Made by a program: the position numbers and the translations under genes. Shown in pieces: positions 1 through 7,455 of a stretch of DNA of 30,178 nt (positions within the stretch are counted from its first letter, which is position 1; each line of letters begins with the position of its first letter). The DNA lies in the NCBI GenBank assembly GCA_964459205.1, contig CAYWKJ010000013.1, forward strand, positions 1 through 30,178, read 5' to 3'. The DNA is from JABJMC01 sp964459205 (lineage in GTDB: Bacteria; Patescibacteriota; Gracilibacteria; UBA1369; UBA12473). The notes beneath the pieces were generated by a model. It did not search any database. It was not told the origin of the DNA and saw only the letters and a list, made by a program, of their open reading frames with translations.

Positions 1-1
1 T

Positions 2-1381
2 TCTGTGTTTTCAGAGACTCGAATTGAAAACTGTAACATGCCCAAAAATGTGTTCCCGGATTTTAATCATGAAGAATGGTTTACCCCTTATGTATGTGTA
101 GCTTATGACGAAGATGTTATTGGAGGTTACCCAGATGGGAGTTTTCAACCTTCAAATATGATTAATTTTGTGGAGGCGGCCAAAATTGTGGTTGAGGGAT
201 TTGGTTATGAAATCGGAGAAAGTGATGTTTGGTATGAACCTTATTTAGATGTTTTGGAAACTTATAATGCCGTGCCAGATGCAATTGGCGATGACCTTGA
301 ACACGAAATGACTCGTGGTGAAATTGCGCATATTATTTATGTGCTTTTAGAAAGCCAGGTGTTTGAAGTACATGAGATTACTACTGATGCGGTAGGCGCT
401 CGCGCGACGCACGCGGCTGATCTTGATGACGATGGTGACCTGGATGTCTTATCTGTTTCCGCGGATGATGATACTGTGGCTTGGTATGAGAATGATGGCT
501 CTGGCGATTTCACCGCACACACAATTAGTACTGATGCCAGTGGTGCGCACGCTGTTTATGCAGCGGATTTAGATGATGATGGTGATTTGGACGTTCTTTC
601 GGCCTCTACTCGTGATGACAAAGTCGCTTGGTATGAGAATGACGGATCTGGCAGTTTTACTACCCATGAGATCACTACTGACGCTGATGGGGTTCATTCT
701 GTTTATGCGGCCGATGTAAATGGTGACGGTGACATGGATGTTCTTTCCGCCTCACAATTTGATGATACTGTGTCTTGGTATGAAAATGATGGCTCTGGCA
801 ATTTTACTAAGCATGATATTGCCACTGACGCGACCACTGCTAAAAGTGTCTATGCAGCGGATTTTGATGGCGATGATGATATGGATGTTGTGGCCGCTCT
901 AACTGATGACAACACTATTGTTTGGTATGAAAACGATGGATCTGAGGATTTCACGGCGCATACAATTACTACCGAGGCCGAGGAAGTGCGTACAGTCTAT
1001 GCCTCTGATTTAGATGAGGACGGTGATATGGATATTTTATCTGCTTCTATTAGTGATGGAACTATTGCTTGGTATGAAAATGATGGATCTGGAGAGTTTG
1101 AGACCCACGAGATTGCTGATGCCAAAAGTGCTCGAACTTTGTATGTAATAGACATGGATGATGATGGAGACTTAGATGTTGTGGCTAACTCCAAAGAAAC
1201 TGAGGTGTCGTGGTATGAAAACGATGGCTCAGAAAACTTCACAGCTCATGTTGTAGCCGCGGCTGTAGATGTTGTTACCTCAGTCTATGCTGGGGACCTA
1301 GATGGCGATGGGGACATTGATGTTCTCTCAGCTTCTTCGGATGACGACACGGTGGCCTGGTATGAAAATCCGGCTAACTAA
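2..1381 (+). CDS. SLH-domain protein with seven FG-GAP/VCBS-type repeats (5'-partial)
   Basis: The frame is open to the left edge, so the gene probably starts outside the window; the GTG at 5 is only the first possible start inside it. Residues about 12-116 (counted from that GTG) resemble two S-layer homology units: FPDF..EEWFTPYV, the typical GGYPDGSFQPSN, and a second unit ending in MTRGEIAHIIYVLL. Residues 120-458 are seven tandem repeats of about 48 residues. Each has a D-x-D-x-D-G-D calcium-binding-like loop followed by a WYENDGSG turn, as in FG-GAP/VCBS beta-propeller blades. SLH domains usually tether proteins to the cell envelope, so a surface adhesin or sugar-binding propeller is inferred. 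Seven blades would suit a closed propeller. The stop overlaps the convergent gene's stop by four bases. Family-level call is confident; ligand unknown. Confidence 0.85.
   Translation, partial: SVFSETRIENCNMPKNVFPDFNHEEWFTPYVCVAYDEDVIGGYPDGSFQPSNMINFVEAAKIVVEGFGYEIGESDVWYEPYLDVLETYNAVPDAIGDDLEHEMTRGEIAHIIYVLLESQVFEVHEITTDAVGARATHAADLDDDGDLDVLSVSADDDTVAWYENDGSGDFTAHTISTDASGAHAVYAADLDDDGDLDVLSASTRDDKVAWYENDGSGSFTTHEITTDADGVHSVYAADVNGDGDMDVLSASQFDDTVSWYENDGSGNFTKHDIATDATTAKSVYAADFDGDDDMDVVAALTDDNTIVWYENDGSEDFTAHTITTEAEEVRTVYASDLDEDGDMDILSASISDGTIAWYENDGSGEFETHEIADAKSARTLYVIDMDDDGDLDVVANSKETEVSWYENDGSENFTAHVVAAAVDVVTSVYAGDLDGDGDIDVLSASSDDDTVAWYENPAN
362..1378 (+). repeat. Seven tandem ~145-bp coding repeats (FG-GAP units)
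   Basis: Seven in-frame units each start near an F-x-x-H-x-I motif and end at WYENDGSG; the last ends WYENPAN at the stop. Units have diverged at the DNA level but keep the D-x-D-x-D-G loop, suggesting internal duplication followed by selection on protein structure. Confidence 0.85.
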
Positions 1382-3024
1382 TTACTAATTAGGTATTCGG
1401 CTGATTCTTCGATTAAAAACTCCGTTCCCGCCAAAAACTCCGGATGGAGTCCAAACACGATAACTCCCCCACTTTCGGAGTCGCCATCACCGTTGTAATC
1501 CGTTGTGTATTCAGTTTCGACAATGGCGGCTTGACCAATGGCATTATAGCCAGCATCAAAATTGTCCGTATAAGTAGCTAAAGTTGTAAATCCGGCCCCA
1601 TTAAAAACTGGCCCGCCAGCGTAAGTCATCATAAATTGGTCGCCAGCCGCGTAATAGCTATCAAAAATGTCGTGATCCGTTGCCACCTCTACATCGGGAT
1701 AAATGGCTGCTCCAATAAACGCGGTCCAATCATAATCATAATCCGCGTTAACACCTTCTCCAGTTCCAAAAACATTCCAAGTTGCGTCCGGAACGTAGGG
1801 ATAATCCATTAGATACATTGTTTCACTACCCGCGATTCCCCCTCCACAAACGCCAATATAATTACCACCAGCATCCATATAAGTTTTGACTGTGTCACGT
1901 AAGCCAGTATTAAACATGGCATCTGTTACAGGATCCATGCCTCCTGGCCAAACTAACAAATCATAAGTGTTATCAAGATCTGTTTCGACGTAAGAACTGT
2001 CTAAGAAAGTTACTGTGTAGCCTTGAGCGGAGAGAATATCGCGCAGCAAAGTATCGCCGGTGGAGTCCGTATCTACAACCCAAACACTATAATCTGCTGG
2101 ATCGTAGGTTTCGACTGGTTCACCATAAGAGAGCCAGGCTACATCCTCGGCAGCGTGAACTGCGTCCCACCCGCCAAGGGCTTGCTCTTCTAAGCGAACG
2201 TCAAAATTAGCCACCCCCACACCACGAATATCAGCTTGAACCGTATCCGACTCATTTTCGGATTGAATTTCCACGAAAACAGACGGCACATCAACGTAAG
2301 CGTCACTACAATCATCTAAATAACAAACCGTGGTCCAGGACTCAGTAATCGATTCGGAATCGAAATATATACCTGAATCAGATAAATCGAGAGTGGAATC
2401 AACCGCTACATAAGCGATGTCCTCGGGCATGTGACGCCCATCCCAGCCTCCGGGGTCGCCGTTGCCAGGGTCCTCTTCGTCACGAACATCAAAACTAGTG
2501 GCGCTGATACTGGTTATATCGGGTCGCGAAACATGGCCTCCGTCATTACTATTAAGTTGAGCAAACACTAGCGGGGCTGAAGCGTATGTTTCGGTAAAAG
2601 TAACTGTTTCGCTATAAGCGTAATTGGGTTGATAAAAATTAGAAGTCCCAGCTTCGATGCCGTTTCCAGATGTAATTTCAGTCGGGTCAAAAGCAATCCA
2701 ATCTACTGTTTCATACACATGCGGCCCATTAAGCCAGGAATTATCGCGCCCACGATCTTCCTCGATTTTTATTTGGAAAGTAGTGGTAGTAACATTACGG
2801 ATAACGGGTTGAACGGCTTGGCCGCCGATTTCAGTTTGTGGCTCGGCAAAAACTATTGGCGTATTAGTAAATGTTTCGTTAAAACTAACATTAACCCATT
2901 GATGCCGGACTGACTCGGACCCAGAGTCAAAAGTAAGGGTTTCTTGGCCAAAATTGGCGCTGACCGGCGCGATAAGGGCGACTATAAGCGTTAGCAAGAA
3001 CGCGAACTTGATTAAAGTTTTCAT
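1378..3024 (-). CDS. Exported protein: three lectin-like beta repeats plus a class I amidotransferase-like domain
   Basis: The ATG at 3024 gives a clean signal peptide (MKTLIKFAFLLTLIVALIAP..SA). A TTG six codons upstream lies in the C-rich leader and is not preferred. Three repeats of about 90 residues follow, each with a P-[IL]-V-F-[AV] strand, a D/N-[IV]-x-x-[IV] strand, an acidic EE stretch and an H-x-x-E-x-[IV]-x-[YW] end. This resembles H-type-lectin-like beta domains, though I cannot name the family firmly. The C-terminal ~220 residues resemble a GATase1/BPL_N fold: LLVWPGG, a nucleophile elbow YIGVCGGG with its Cys, and a late FGLHPEF carrying the usual His and Glu. An extracellular hydrolase or ligand-binding protein is inferred; substrate unknown. 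The stop overlaps the convergent SLH gene by four bases (CTAA). Confidence 0.7.
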   Translation of the reverse strand: MKTLIKFAFLLTLIVALIAPVSANFGQETLTFDSGSESVRHQWVNVSFNETFTNTPIVFAEPQTEIGGQAVQPVIRNVTTTTFQIKIEEDRGRDNSWLNGPHVYETVDWIAFDPTEITSGNGIEAGTSNFYQPNYAYSETVTFTETYASAPLVFAQLNSNDGGHVSRPDITSISATSFDVRDEEDPGNGDPGGWDGRHMPEDIAYVAVDSTLDLSDSGIYFDSESITESWTTVCYLDDCSDAYVDVPSVFVEIQSENESDTVQADIRGVGVANFDVRLEEQALGGWDAVHAAEDVAWLSYGEPVETYDPADYSVWVVDTDSTGDTLLRDILSAQGYTVTFLDSSYVETDLDNTYDLLVWPGGMDPVTDAMFNTGLRDTVKTYMDAGGNYIGVCGGGIAGSETMYLMDYPYVPDATWNVFGTGEGVNADYDYDWTAFIGAAIYPDVEVATDHDIFDSYYAAGDQFMMTYAGGPVFNGAGFTTLATYTDNFDAGYNAIGQAAIVETEYTTDYNGDGDSESGGVIVFGLHPEFLAGTEFLIEESAEYLISN

Positions 3025-3057
3025 TTTGGTGGGGTGTTTCAAAAAATAGTGCTTACA

Positions 3058-3086
3058 ATTTTACAATAGAATCAGCTTTTTCTCAA
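3058..3086 (-). promoter_or_regulatory. Sigma70-type promoter for the exported repeat/GATase-like gene
   Basis: On the minus strand there is TTGAGA (3081-3086), a 17-bp spacer and TAAAAT (3058-3063). The start codon is about 33 bases beyond the -10, and the leader contains the C-rich AACACCCCACC just before the ATG. Confidence 0.6.
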
Positions 3087-3109
3087 TTGACGGGTTGGAG
3101 GAGATTCGC

Positions 3110-3138
3110 TTGCGTAAGAGATTGTAGCGCGCTAAATT
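3110..3138 (+). promoter_or_regulatory. Promoter giving a probably leaderless U32-family mRNA
   Basis: TTGCGT (3110-3115), a 17-bp spacer and TAAATT (3133-3138). Only six bases separate the -10 from the GTG at 3145, so transcription should begin at or beside the start codon. Confidence 0.55.
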
Positions 3139-3144
3139 GTCCCC

Positions 3145-4389
3145 GTGGAAGATTTAAATGGAAAACCAGAAGTAATGGCCCCAGTGGGATCGTTTGAAGC
3201 CCTAAGTGCTGCGATCAAGGCTGGAGCAAATAGTGTGTATTTTGGGGTGCAACAGCTTAACATGCGCGCCCGGTCAGCTGCTAACTTTACTTTGGACGAT
3301 CTCCGGGAGATTGCAGACACCTGTAACGAGGCTGGCGTGCGGACTTATCTTACGGTAAACACTGTGCTTTATGACCACGATTTGACTCTGATGCGCGCGA
3401 TTATCGATACTGCCAAAGAGGCCAATGTTACGGCCATTATTGCGCAGGATATGGCCGCGATTTTGTATGCGAATAAAGTTGGCATGACCGTCCATATTTC
3501 GACGCAGCTTTCGATCTCAAATTACGAGGGAGTTAAGTTTTATGCGCAATTTGCCGATACTATTGTGCTAGCGCGAGAAGTTGACTTGGATTCTATTGCC
3601 GCGATTTGTAAAAAAATTAAAGAAGAAGATTTGCGCGGGCCCGCTGGCGAATTAGTAAAAATTGAGATTTTTGTCCACGGAGCCTTGTGCATTGCCCAAA
3701 GTGGCCGCTGCCAAATGAGTTTGTTGCAATCCAATACTTCGGCGCAGCGAGGTGCTTGCCTGCACGAATGTCGCAAGCAATATGAGGTTAAAGACATGGA
3801 AACTGGCCACGAATTACGCATTCGCGATCACTACATTATGAGTCCAAAAGATCTGTGCGCACTCCCCTTCCTAGATAAACTGATTGAGGCCGGTGTGGCA
3901 GTCCTTAAAATCGAAGGCCGGGGGCGTTCCCCGCAGTACGTTGATGTTGTGGTAAGAGTTTATCGCGAAGCGCGGGATGCAATTTTGGCGAAAGAATTTA
4001 CCGAAGAAAAGAAGAAAGAATGGATGGAGCAACTTGGTACTGTTTATAACCGTGGTTTTTGTGATGGTTATTATCTTGGTAAACCTCTTCCGGAATGGAG
4101 TGGTTACTCTAAAAATCGTTCAACTGACGAACGGACTTTTGTTGGTCGAATCGGACACTACTATCCAAAAATTGGAGTAGCGGAAATTTCCGTAGATGCC
4201 CAAGAAATTGCAGAAGGAGATCGTATCGTAATTATGGGTAAAACCACAGGTGTTATGTACGTTGATGTGGAATCTTTGCGCAAGCATGATGATGCTCCTA
4301 AAACTGTGACTATTCCGGTTCCAGATCGTGTTCGATTAAGTGACAAAGTCTATCTTATAACTAAGCGTGATTTAGATGAGCTCAATTAA
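3145..4389 (+). CDS. Peptidase U32 family protein (TrhP/RlhA-like RNA hydroxylation enzyme)
   Basis: This 414-residue protein carries the U32 signature at residues 174-192 (E-I-F-V-H-G-A-L-C..S-G-R-C-x-M-S). Cysteines at 182, 189, 205 and 209 are arranged as in YegQ/TrhP-type members. Characterised bacterial relatives hydroxylate tRNA U34 (TrhP) or 23S rRNA C2501 (RlhA) in prephenate-dependent reactions, and UbiU/UbiV relatives bind a 4Fe-4S cluster; genuine proteolysis is doubtful for most. The length is slightly under the ~450 of E. coli YegQ. The start is GTG at 3145, chosen because the promoter -10 lies six bases upstream. The ferredoxin gene overlaps its end by 14 bases, which suggests the pair is translated together and that the ferredoxin supplies electrons or cluster chemistry. 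Which RNA is modified cannot be told from sequence. Confidence 0.85.
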   Translation: MEDLNGKPEVMAPVGSFEALSAAIKAGANSVYFGVQQLNMRARSAANFTLDDLREIADTCNEAGVRTYLTVNTVLYDHDLTLMRAIIDTAKEANVTAIIAQDMAAILYANKVGMTVHISTQLSISNYEGVKFYAQFADTIVLAREVDLDSIAAICKKIKEEDLRGPAGELVKIEIFVHGALCIAQSGRCQMSLLQSNTSAQRGACLHECRKQYEVKDMETGHELRIRDHYIMSPKDLCALPFLDKLIEAGVAVLKIEGRGRSPQYVDVVVRVYREARDAILAKEFTEEKKKEWMEQLGTVYNRGFCDGYYLGKPLPEWSGYSKNRSTDERTFVGRIGHYYPKIGVAEISVDAQEIAEGDRIVIMGKTTGVMYVDVESLRKHDDAPKTVTIPVPDRVRLSDKVYLITKRDLDELN

Positions 4390-4609
4390 AATCATCCACC
4401 GCCCGGCAAAATGTATTGGTTGCCGCTCTTGTGTGAGTCTGGCTCCGCACACTTGGCTGTTAAACGAAAAAACCGGTAAAGCGGAGCTTATTCACGGCCA
4501 TCCTCGCAAAGATTGTTTTGTTGCCGAATTGATGCCGTGTGATGTATCCTCAAATCAGAAGGCAATGGAAGCCTGTCCCATGAATATAATTCAAATTTCA
4601 AATATTTAA
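4376..4609 (+). CDS. Small monocluster ferredoxin
   Basis: A 77-residue protein with C13-x2-C16-x2-C19 and a final C67-P, the layout of single-cluster 3Fe-4S/4Fe-4S ferredoxins of the Thermotoga/Desulfovibrio type; it also keeps the SLAPHTW stretch after the third Cys (APxxW/F in relatives). Two extra cysteines (in KDCF and MPCD) could form a disulfide. It should be a soluble one-electron carrier. The ATG lies inside the end of the U32 gene (14-base overlap, different frame) with no Shine-Dalgarno, pointing to translational coupling. A partnership with the upstream Cys-rich enzyme is inferred from this coupling only. Confidence 0.85.
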   Translation: MSSIKIIHRPAKCIGCRSCVSLAPHTWLLNEKTGKAELIHGHPRKDCFVAELMPCDVSSNQKAMEACPMNIIQISNI

Positions 4610-4617
4610 CCCCTCCC
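4585..4617 (+). promoter_or_regulatory. Possible ferritin promoter -10 and C-rich leader
   Basis: TATAAT at 4585-4590 lies inside the ferredoxin end, without a convincing -35. It is followed at 4605-4617 by TTTAACCCCTCCC, directly before the ATG at 4620. The leader has no Shine-Dalgarno and reads like the anti-Shine-Dalgarno itself. Confidence 0.4.
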
Positions 4618-4619
4618 AG

Positions 4620-5135
4620 ATGAAAAAATCTATAAATACCGCGATTAATAAACAAATTAACGCTGAAATCTACTCTGCTTATTTATATTTAGCCATGGCG
4701 GCTTACTTTGATGGCACTGGCTTAGATGGTTTTGCGTCCTGGATGAAAATGCAAGCTCAAGAAGAAATGTTCCATGCTATGAAGTTTTACGGCTTTGTTT
4801 ATGAACGTGGCGGATCCGTTGTGATGGATACAATTGAAAAACCATCCGCAGACTTTAAGTCTCCTTTGAAAACTTTTGAAGAAGTTCTAAAACACGAGCA
4901 ACACGTTACCAGTCTTATCAACGGACTTTATGACTTAGCTGTGAAGGAAAAAGATTTTGCCTTTCAATCACTACTCAATTGGTTTGTGGATGAACAAGTA
5001 GAAGAAGAAGACACCGCGCAAAAGACAATTGATAAGATTAAATTAGCTGGTGAAAGTGGCCCTGGTCTTTATATGTTAGACCAAGAATTAGGAGCGCGTA
5101 CTTTTACTCCACCGGCGGCTGATGCTGAGGCTTAA
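4620..5135 (+). CDS. ftnA: Non-heme bacterial ferritin
   Basis: This 171-residue protein matches the FtnA family over its whole length. The N-terminal helix has INKQINAEIYSAYLYLAMA, supplying the first ferroxidase Glu. Helix B has QEEMFHAMKFYGF with the Glu and His ligands. Later come LKHEQHV and WFVDEQVEEE, also as in FtnA. It should form a 24-mer shell that oxidises Fe(II) and stores iron in the cytoplasm, lowering Fenton chemistry. The acidic alanine tail (PPAADAEA) is lineage-specific. It follows the ferredoxin by 10 bases, so it may share that transcript, but a TATAAT within the ferredoxin end could give it its own. The stop overlaps the convergent lipoprotein gene's stop by four bases (TTAA). 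Confidence 0.93.
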   Translation: MKKSINTAINKQINAEIYSAYLYLAMAAYFDGTGLDGFASWMKMQAQEEMFHAMKFYGFVYERGGSVVMDTIEKPSADFKSPLKTFEEVLKHEQHVTSLINGLYDLAVKEKDFAFQSLLNWFVDEQVEEEDTAQKTIDKIKLAGESGPGLYMLDQELGARTFTPPAADAEA

Positions 5136-5935
5136 TCCATCTTAACCGCCTCCCATGTTCCGGTTTCATTAGTGGCGCTATTGTGCCAGACTCCTTCGAG
5201 TACTTCGGCGCCATCGCCATCAATGCTGTAAGTGCCTTGAAAAGTAACACTGCCGTCATTAGATTCAATAAAAACTACTCCATCTTCATAAGTGAAGCTG
5301 CTCAAATAATCTGGCATGTCACCTTCGTGGGTTTCGCCAGTCTCGGTTTGGACTTTGATCCAATCTGTGTCAGCCCGACCATCCGCGCCTAGATATAAAC
5401 TTTGAAAGCGAGCTATTTCCCCCTCGCCCCAACCTTGGATATTCATCATCCAGTAACCAAGAATTTCATAACCATCTGGTAAATCACTGACTCTAGTAGC
5501 AGTCCAGCTATAAGTCCCCGCTTGAGAAGTTATGGTTCCACTGGCGTGACTATCATCGGTTAAGGTTCCTCTAGAGGTGGAGCTGCCATTTAAAGCATGC
5601 ATAGTTAAACCATAGCCATCTAATACATAACTGGCCCAATTCTGGCCAGTGCCTCTAAAATTTGGATATCCAACATAACCTTCCGGAGTTGTAACTACGC
5701 CACTAACGGTTTCAGCTAATCCTAAAGGGTAAATAAAAACCGTATTATCAATGCGTCCGCCACCTTCCATAATCGTTAAAACCCAAACTCCAGTGGCGTC
5801 TAGGCGTTGTTCTTGTTCGGCAACCTCTTCGGTATTATCCTCGGTGGCGTCTTCTTCGGATTCCTCAGGGCCGCAGCCAACTAAAAACAAACTAAAAACT
5901 AAAACTAGGGCAAAGAAAGAGAGTAGTTTTTTCAT
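5132..5935 (-). CDS. Predicted lipoprotein of unknown function
   Basis: A 267-residue protein with a lipoprotein signal: KK, a hydrophobic stretch and lipobox LVGC at residues 18-21, followed by a very acidic, Glu-rich linker (GPEESEEDATEDNTEE..). The rest is rich in Gly, Thr, Trp and Tyr with several GTW/GTYS and TWTAT-like strands, suggesting beta-sheet domains reminiscent of lipocalin-like fatty-acid-binding barrels, but I do not recognise a family. It should be membrane-anchored on the outer face. Start ATG 5935 lies 11 bases after the upstream gene's stop on the same strand; the gap holds the C-rich sequence CCAATCCACCC instead of a Shine-Dalgarno. It is probably in an operon with the 5947-6702 gene. 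Confidence 0.75.
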   Translation of the reverse strand: MKKLLSFFALVLVFSLFLVGCGPEESEEDATEDNTEEVAEQEQRLDATGVWVLTIMEGGGRIDNTVFIYPLGLAETVSGVVTTPEGYVGYPNFRGTGQNWASYVLDGYGLTMHALNGSSTSRGTLTDDSHASGTITSQAGTYSWTATRVSDLPDGYEILGYWMMNIQGWGEGEIARFQSLYLGADGRADTDWIKVQTETGETHEGDMPDYLSSFTYEDGVVFIESNDGSVTFQGTYSIDGDGAEVLEGVWHNSATNETGTWEAVKMD

Positions 5936-5946
5936 GGGTGGATTGG

Positions 5947-6702
5947 TTAAATGTTACCATCTAATTGTTTCTGATCTTTTGTCTGTTCTTGTAAACGAAC
6001 CAAAAGCCCTTTTATTAAAAATTCGGCAAAAGATTTTACATTTTCAAAATCCTGCTCAAAGTGATTTTCCTTAAAATAATCACGCAAAATAAAGGTTACG
6101 AGCTGAATTATAACCGATTTTGGCACTGGTTTAGCCTTGGGATTTTCGTTGAATTCAATCACAGTATTTAAAATCCGTTCCGGAATTGGCTCCATGGCAT
6201 CCCACATAGAGCGAGTCCATAAATCAATAGCTAAACGCATTTTAAGTGGCAAAGATTGATCTGTTCCTAGAACAATTAGGGCTCCTTTTAGCTCTTTTTG
6301 CTCAAGGTCCGCTAGACTGGTTTCCTCCTCGTCCTCATTAGATGGTTCCGCTGGTTCGTCATCTAAATTTAATTCTTTGCCTGTTAACTGGAAATGGATG
6401 CCCACTTCTTCTTGAATTTGTTTATTACCAAGCAGAACAATCGCGAGAATAAAGGCTGCTGGGATGTTTTGCTCAAGACAGCGGGAAATTAAAAGCGTGA
6501 TGTCTTTGCGGGCACTATTCCGAATAAATTTAAGTAAAATTGCGACTAGCTTATCTTCTTTTTTCTTTTGCTTGCCCTCTTGTTTTTTAGCAGCCGCCAT
6601 TTGACGCTGATTCCGAGCCATGCGCGCTTTGTACTCACGCACCTGCTCCGGGCTTATTGAGCCGTCCGCATCATCTAATCCAATAAATGTATCTATTCCC
6701 AT
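5947..6702 (-). CDS. Hypothetical cytosolic protein with basic N-terminal helix
   Basis: About 251 residues from ATG 6702; the frame runs to a TTG at 6708 but the ATG is the better start. Residues about 18-55 are highly charged (RMARNQRQMAAAKKQEGKQKKKEDK) and probably one long basic helix. The remainder is mostly helical with a Glu-rich insert (EPAEPSNEDEEETSLADLEQKELKG) and ends ..QKQLDGNI. There is no signal peptide and no clear membrane helix; the hydrophobic AAFILAIVLLGNK stretch is short. No family recognised. It lies just after a terminator that closes the 6775 gene, and just upstream of the lipoprotein with which it is likely co-transcribed. Confidence 0.7.
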   Translation of the reverse strand: MGIDTFIGLDDADGSISPEQVREYKARMARNQRQMAAAKKQEGKQKKKEDKLVAILLKFIRNSARKDITLLISRCLEQNIPAAFILAIVLLGNKQIQEEVGIHFQLTGKELNLDDEPAEPSNEDEEETSLADLEQKELKGALIVLGTDQSLPLKMRLAIDLWTRSMWDAMEPIPERILNTVIEFNENPKAKPVPKSVIIQLVTFILRDYFKENHFEQDFENVKSFAEFLIKGLLVRLQEQTKDQKQLDGNI

Positions 6703-6718
6703 TTTCAAACAAACTAAA

Positions 6719-6740
6719 GAGGCACCCTAATTGGTGCCTC
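6719..6740 (-). terminator. Rho-independent terminator after the holin-like gene
   Basis: A perfect 8-bp stem, GAGGCACC (6719-6726) with GGTGCCTC (6733-6740), and a 6-base loop. On the minus strand it is followed by a T-rich run (TTTAGTTTGTTT). The plus side also has CTTATTTTT, so it could work both ways. Confidence 0.8.
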
Positions 6741-6774
6741 CTTATTTTTGCGTAAAGTCCAGGTTTGATCAACC

Positions 6775-7077
6775 TTATTTCTTCTTTTTCTTCTTAGCTT
6801 TCTTTTTTGGCTTACAAGCATCTTTACAGCAGCAACAAGAGAAAGCGTTATAAATCCAAACAAAAATTGCAGCTCCTAAGAAGCCATCAATAAATCCTTC
6901 ACCCAAGCCAATAAAGGCTCCAGCGACAGAAATTTCGTACCAAGGATAAACTCCAACTAACAGAGTTAGTAAATGTTCGGCATAATTTGTGTATACCGCG
7001 AGCAAGGTCATGGCAAATAAGCCTAGGCCCCAAAGTATTCCACAAGTGAGACCAGCAGCTTTCCAGCAGAGTTTCAT
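6775..7077 (-). CDS. Small holin-like membrane protein with Cys cluster and poly-Lys tail
   Basis: A 100-residue protein resembling the small family often labelled bacteriophage holin. A first membrane helix covers residues about 8-30 (LTCGILWGLGLFAMTLLAVY), and a second region carries GAFIGLGEGFIDGFLGAAIFVWIYNAF, whose GFxDGxxGAxIFxWxYN motif is typical. The C-terminus is unusual: FSCCCCKDAC followed by fourteen residues that are almost all Lys. No phage genes lie nearby, so a lytic role is not implied. The Cys cluster could be lipidated or bind metal, and the tail should lie at the inner membrane face or on nucleic acid. It follows L27 by 30 bases, has the C-rich leader TTTAACCCTCC, and is closed by a strong terminator. 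Confidence 0.7.
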   Translation of the reverse strand: MKLCWKAAGLTCGILWGLGLFAMTLLAVYTNYAEHLLTLLVGVYPWYEISVAGAFIGLGEGFIDGFLGAAIFVWIYNAFSCCCCKDACKPKKKAKKKKKK

Positions 7078-7107
7078 AATAGGAGGGTTAAATAATGAAA
7101 CTAAATA

Positions 7108-7380
7108 TTAGTTTACGTTAACATGAGTTTTTCGAAAAATTCTTCCGTCGTATTTTTTAATTCTCTTTTCGCTGAAGGAAACTTTTCCATCTTTAGTTGC
7201 GAACAACGTGTGATCACGACCAACACGCACATTTTCTCCTGAGGCTATAGCGGTACCCCTTTGACGAACTAAAATGCTACCAGCAGTCACAGTTTGACCA
7301 CCGTATCTCTTAACACCGAGGCGTTTAGCATTGGAATCGCGTCCGTTTTTCGTCGATCCTCCGGCTTTTGTCTTGGACAT
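7108..7380 (-). CDS. rpmA: Ribosomal protein bL27
   Basis: A 90-residue bL27 of the large subunit, whose N-terminal tail reaches the peptidyl-transferase centre. The conserved KAGGSTKNGRDS, LGVKRYGGQ and GxxxVRQRGTxxxxGxNVxxGxDHTLFA segments are all present. The start ATG 7380 gives MSKTKAGGST, so there is no cleavable Firmicutes-type extension. The usual rplU (bL21) partner is absent; the gene stands downstream of the dCMP deaminase fusion with its own promoter. The leader has AATCCCC in place of a Shine-Dalgarno sequence, notable for a highly expressed gene. Confidence 0.97.
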   Translation of the reverse strand: MSKTKAGGSTKNGRDSNAKRLGVKRYGGQTVTAGSILVRQRGTAIASGENVRVGRDHTLFATKDGKVSFSEKRIKKYDGRIFRKTHVNVN

Positions 7381-7412
7381 CTTATAAGGGGATTATTTTC
7401 TAAAGCGAAAGT

Positions 7413-7441
7413 ACTCTATAAGAAAACCTATTTTAAGGCAA
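7413..7441 (-). promoter_or_regulatory. Promoter for rpmA
   Basis: Minus strand: TTGCCT (7436-7441), a 17-bp spacer and TAGAGT (7413-7418), in the gap between the deaminase fusion and rpmA. The leader is about 25 bases and C-rich near the ATG. Confidence 0.5.
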
Positions 7442-7455
7442 GAGTTTTTTCAGGA

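Noticed and set aside
5947..6702. EF-hand in LDDADGSISPEQ of the orphan cytosolic protein
   Set aside because: The acidic positions do not fall on the canonical 12-residue loop and position 12 is not Glu/Asp.
6775..7077. Prophage remnant, from the holin-like gene
   Set aside because: No phage gene, integrase or lysis gene lies nearby, and this small family is common outside phages.
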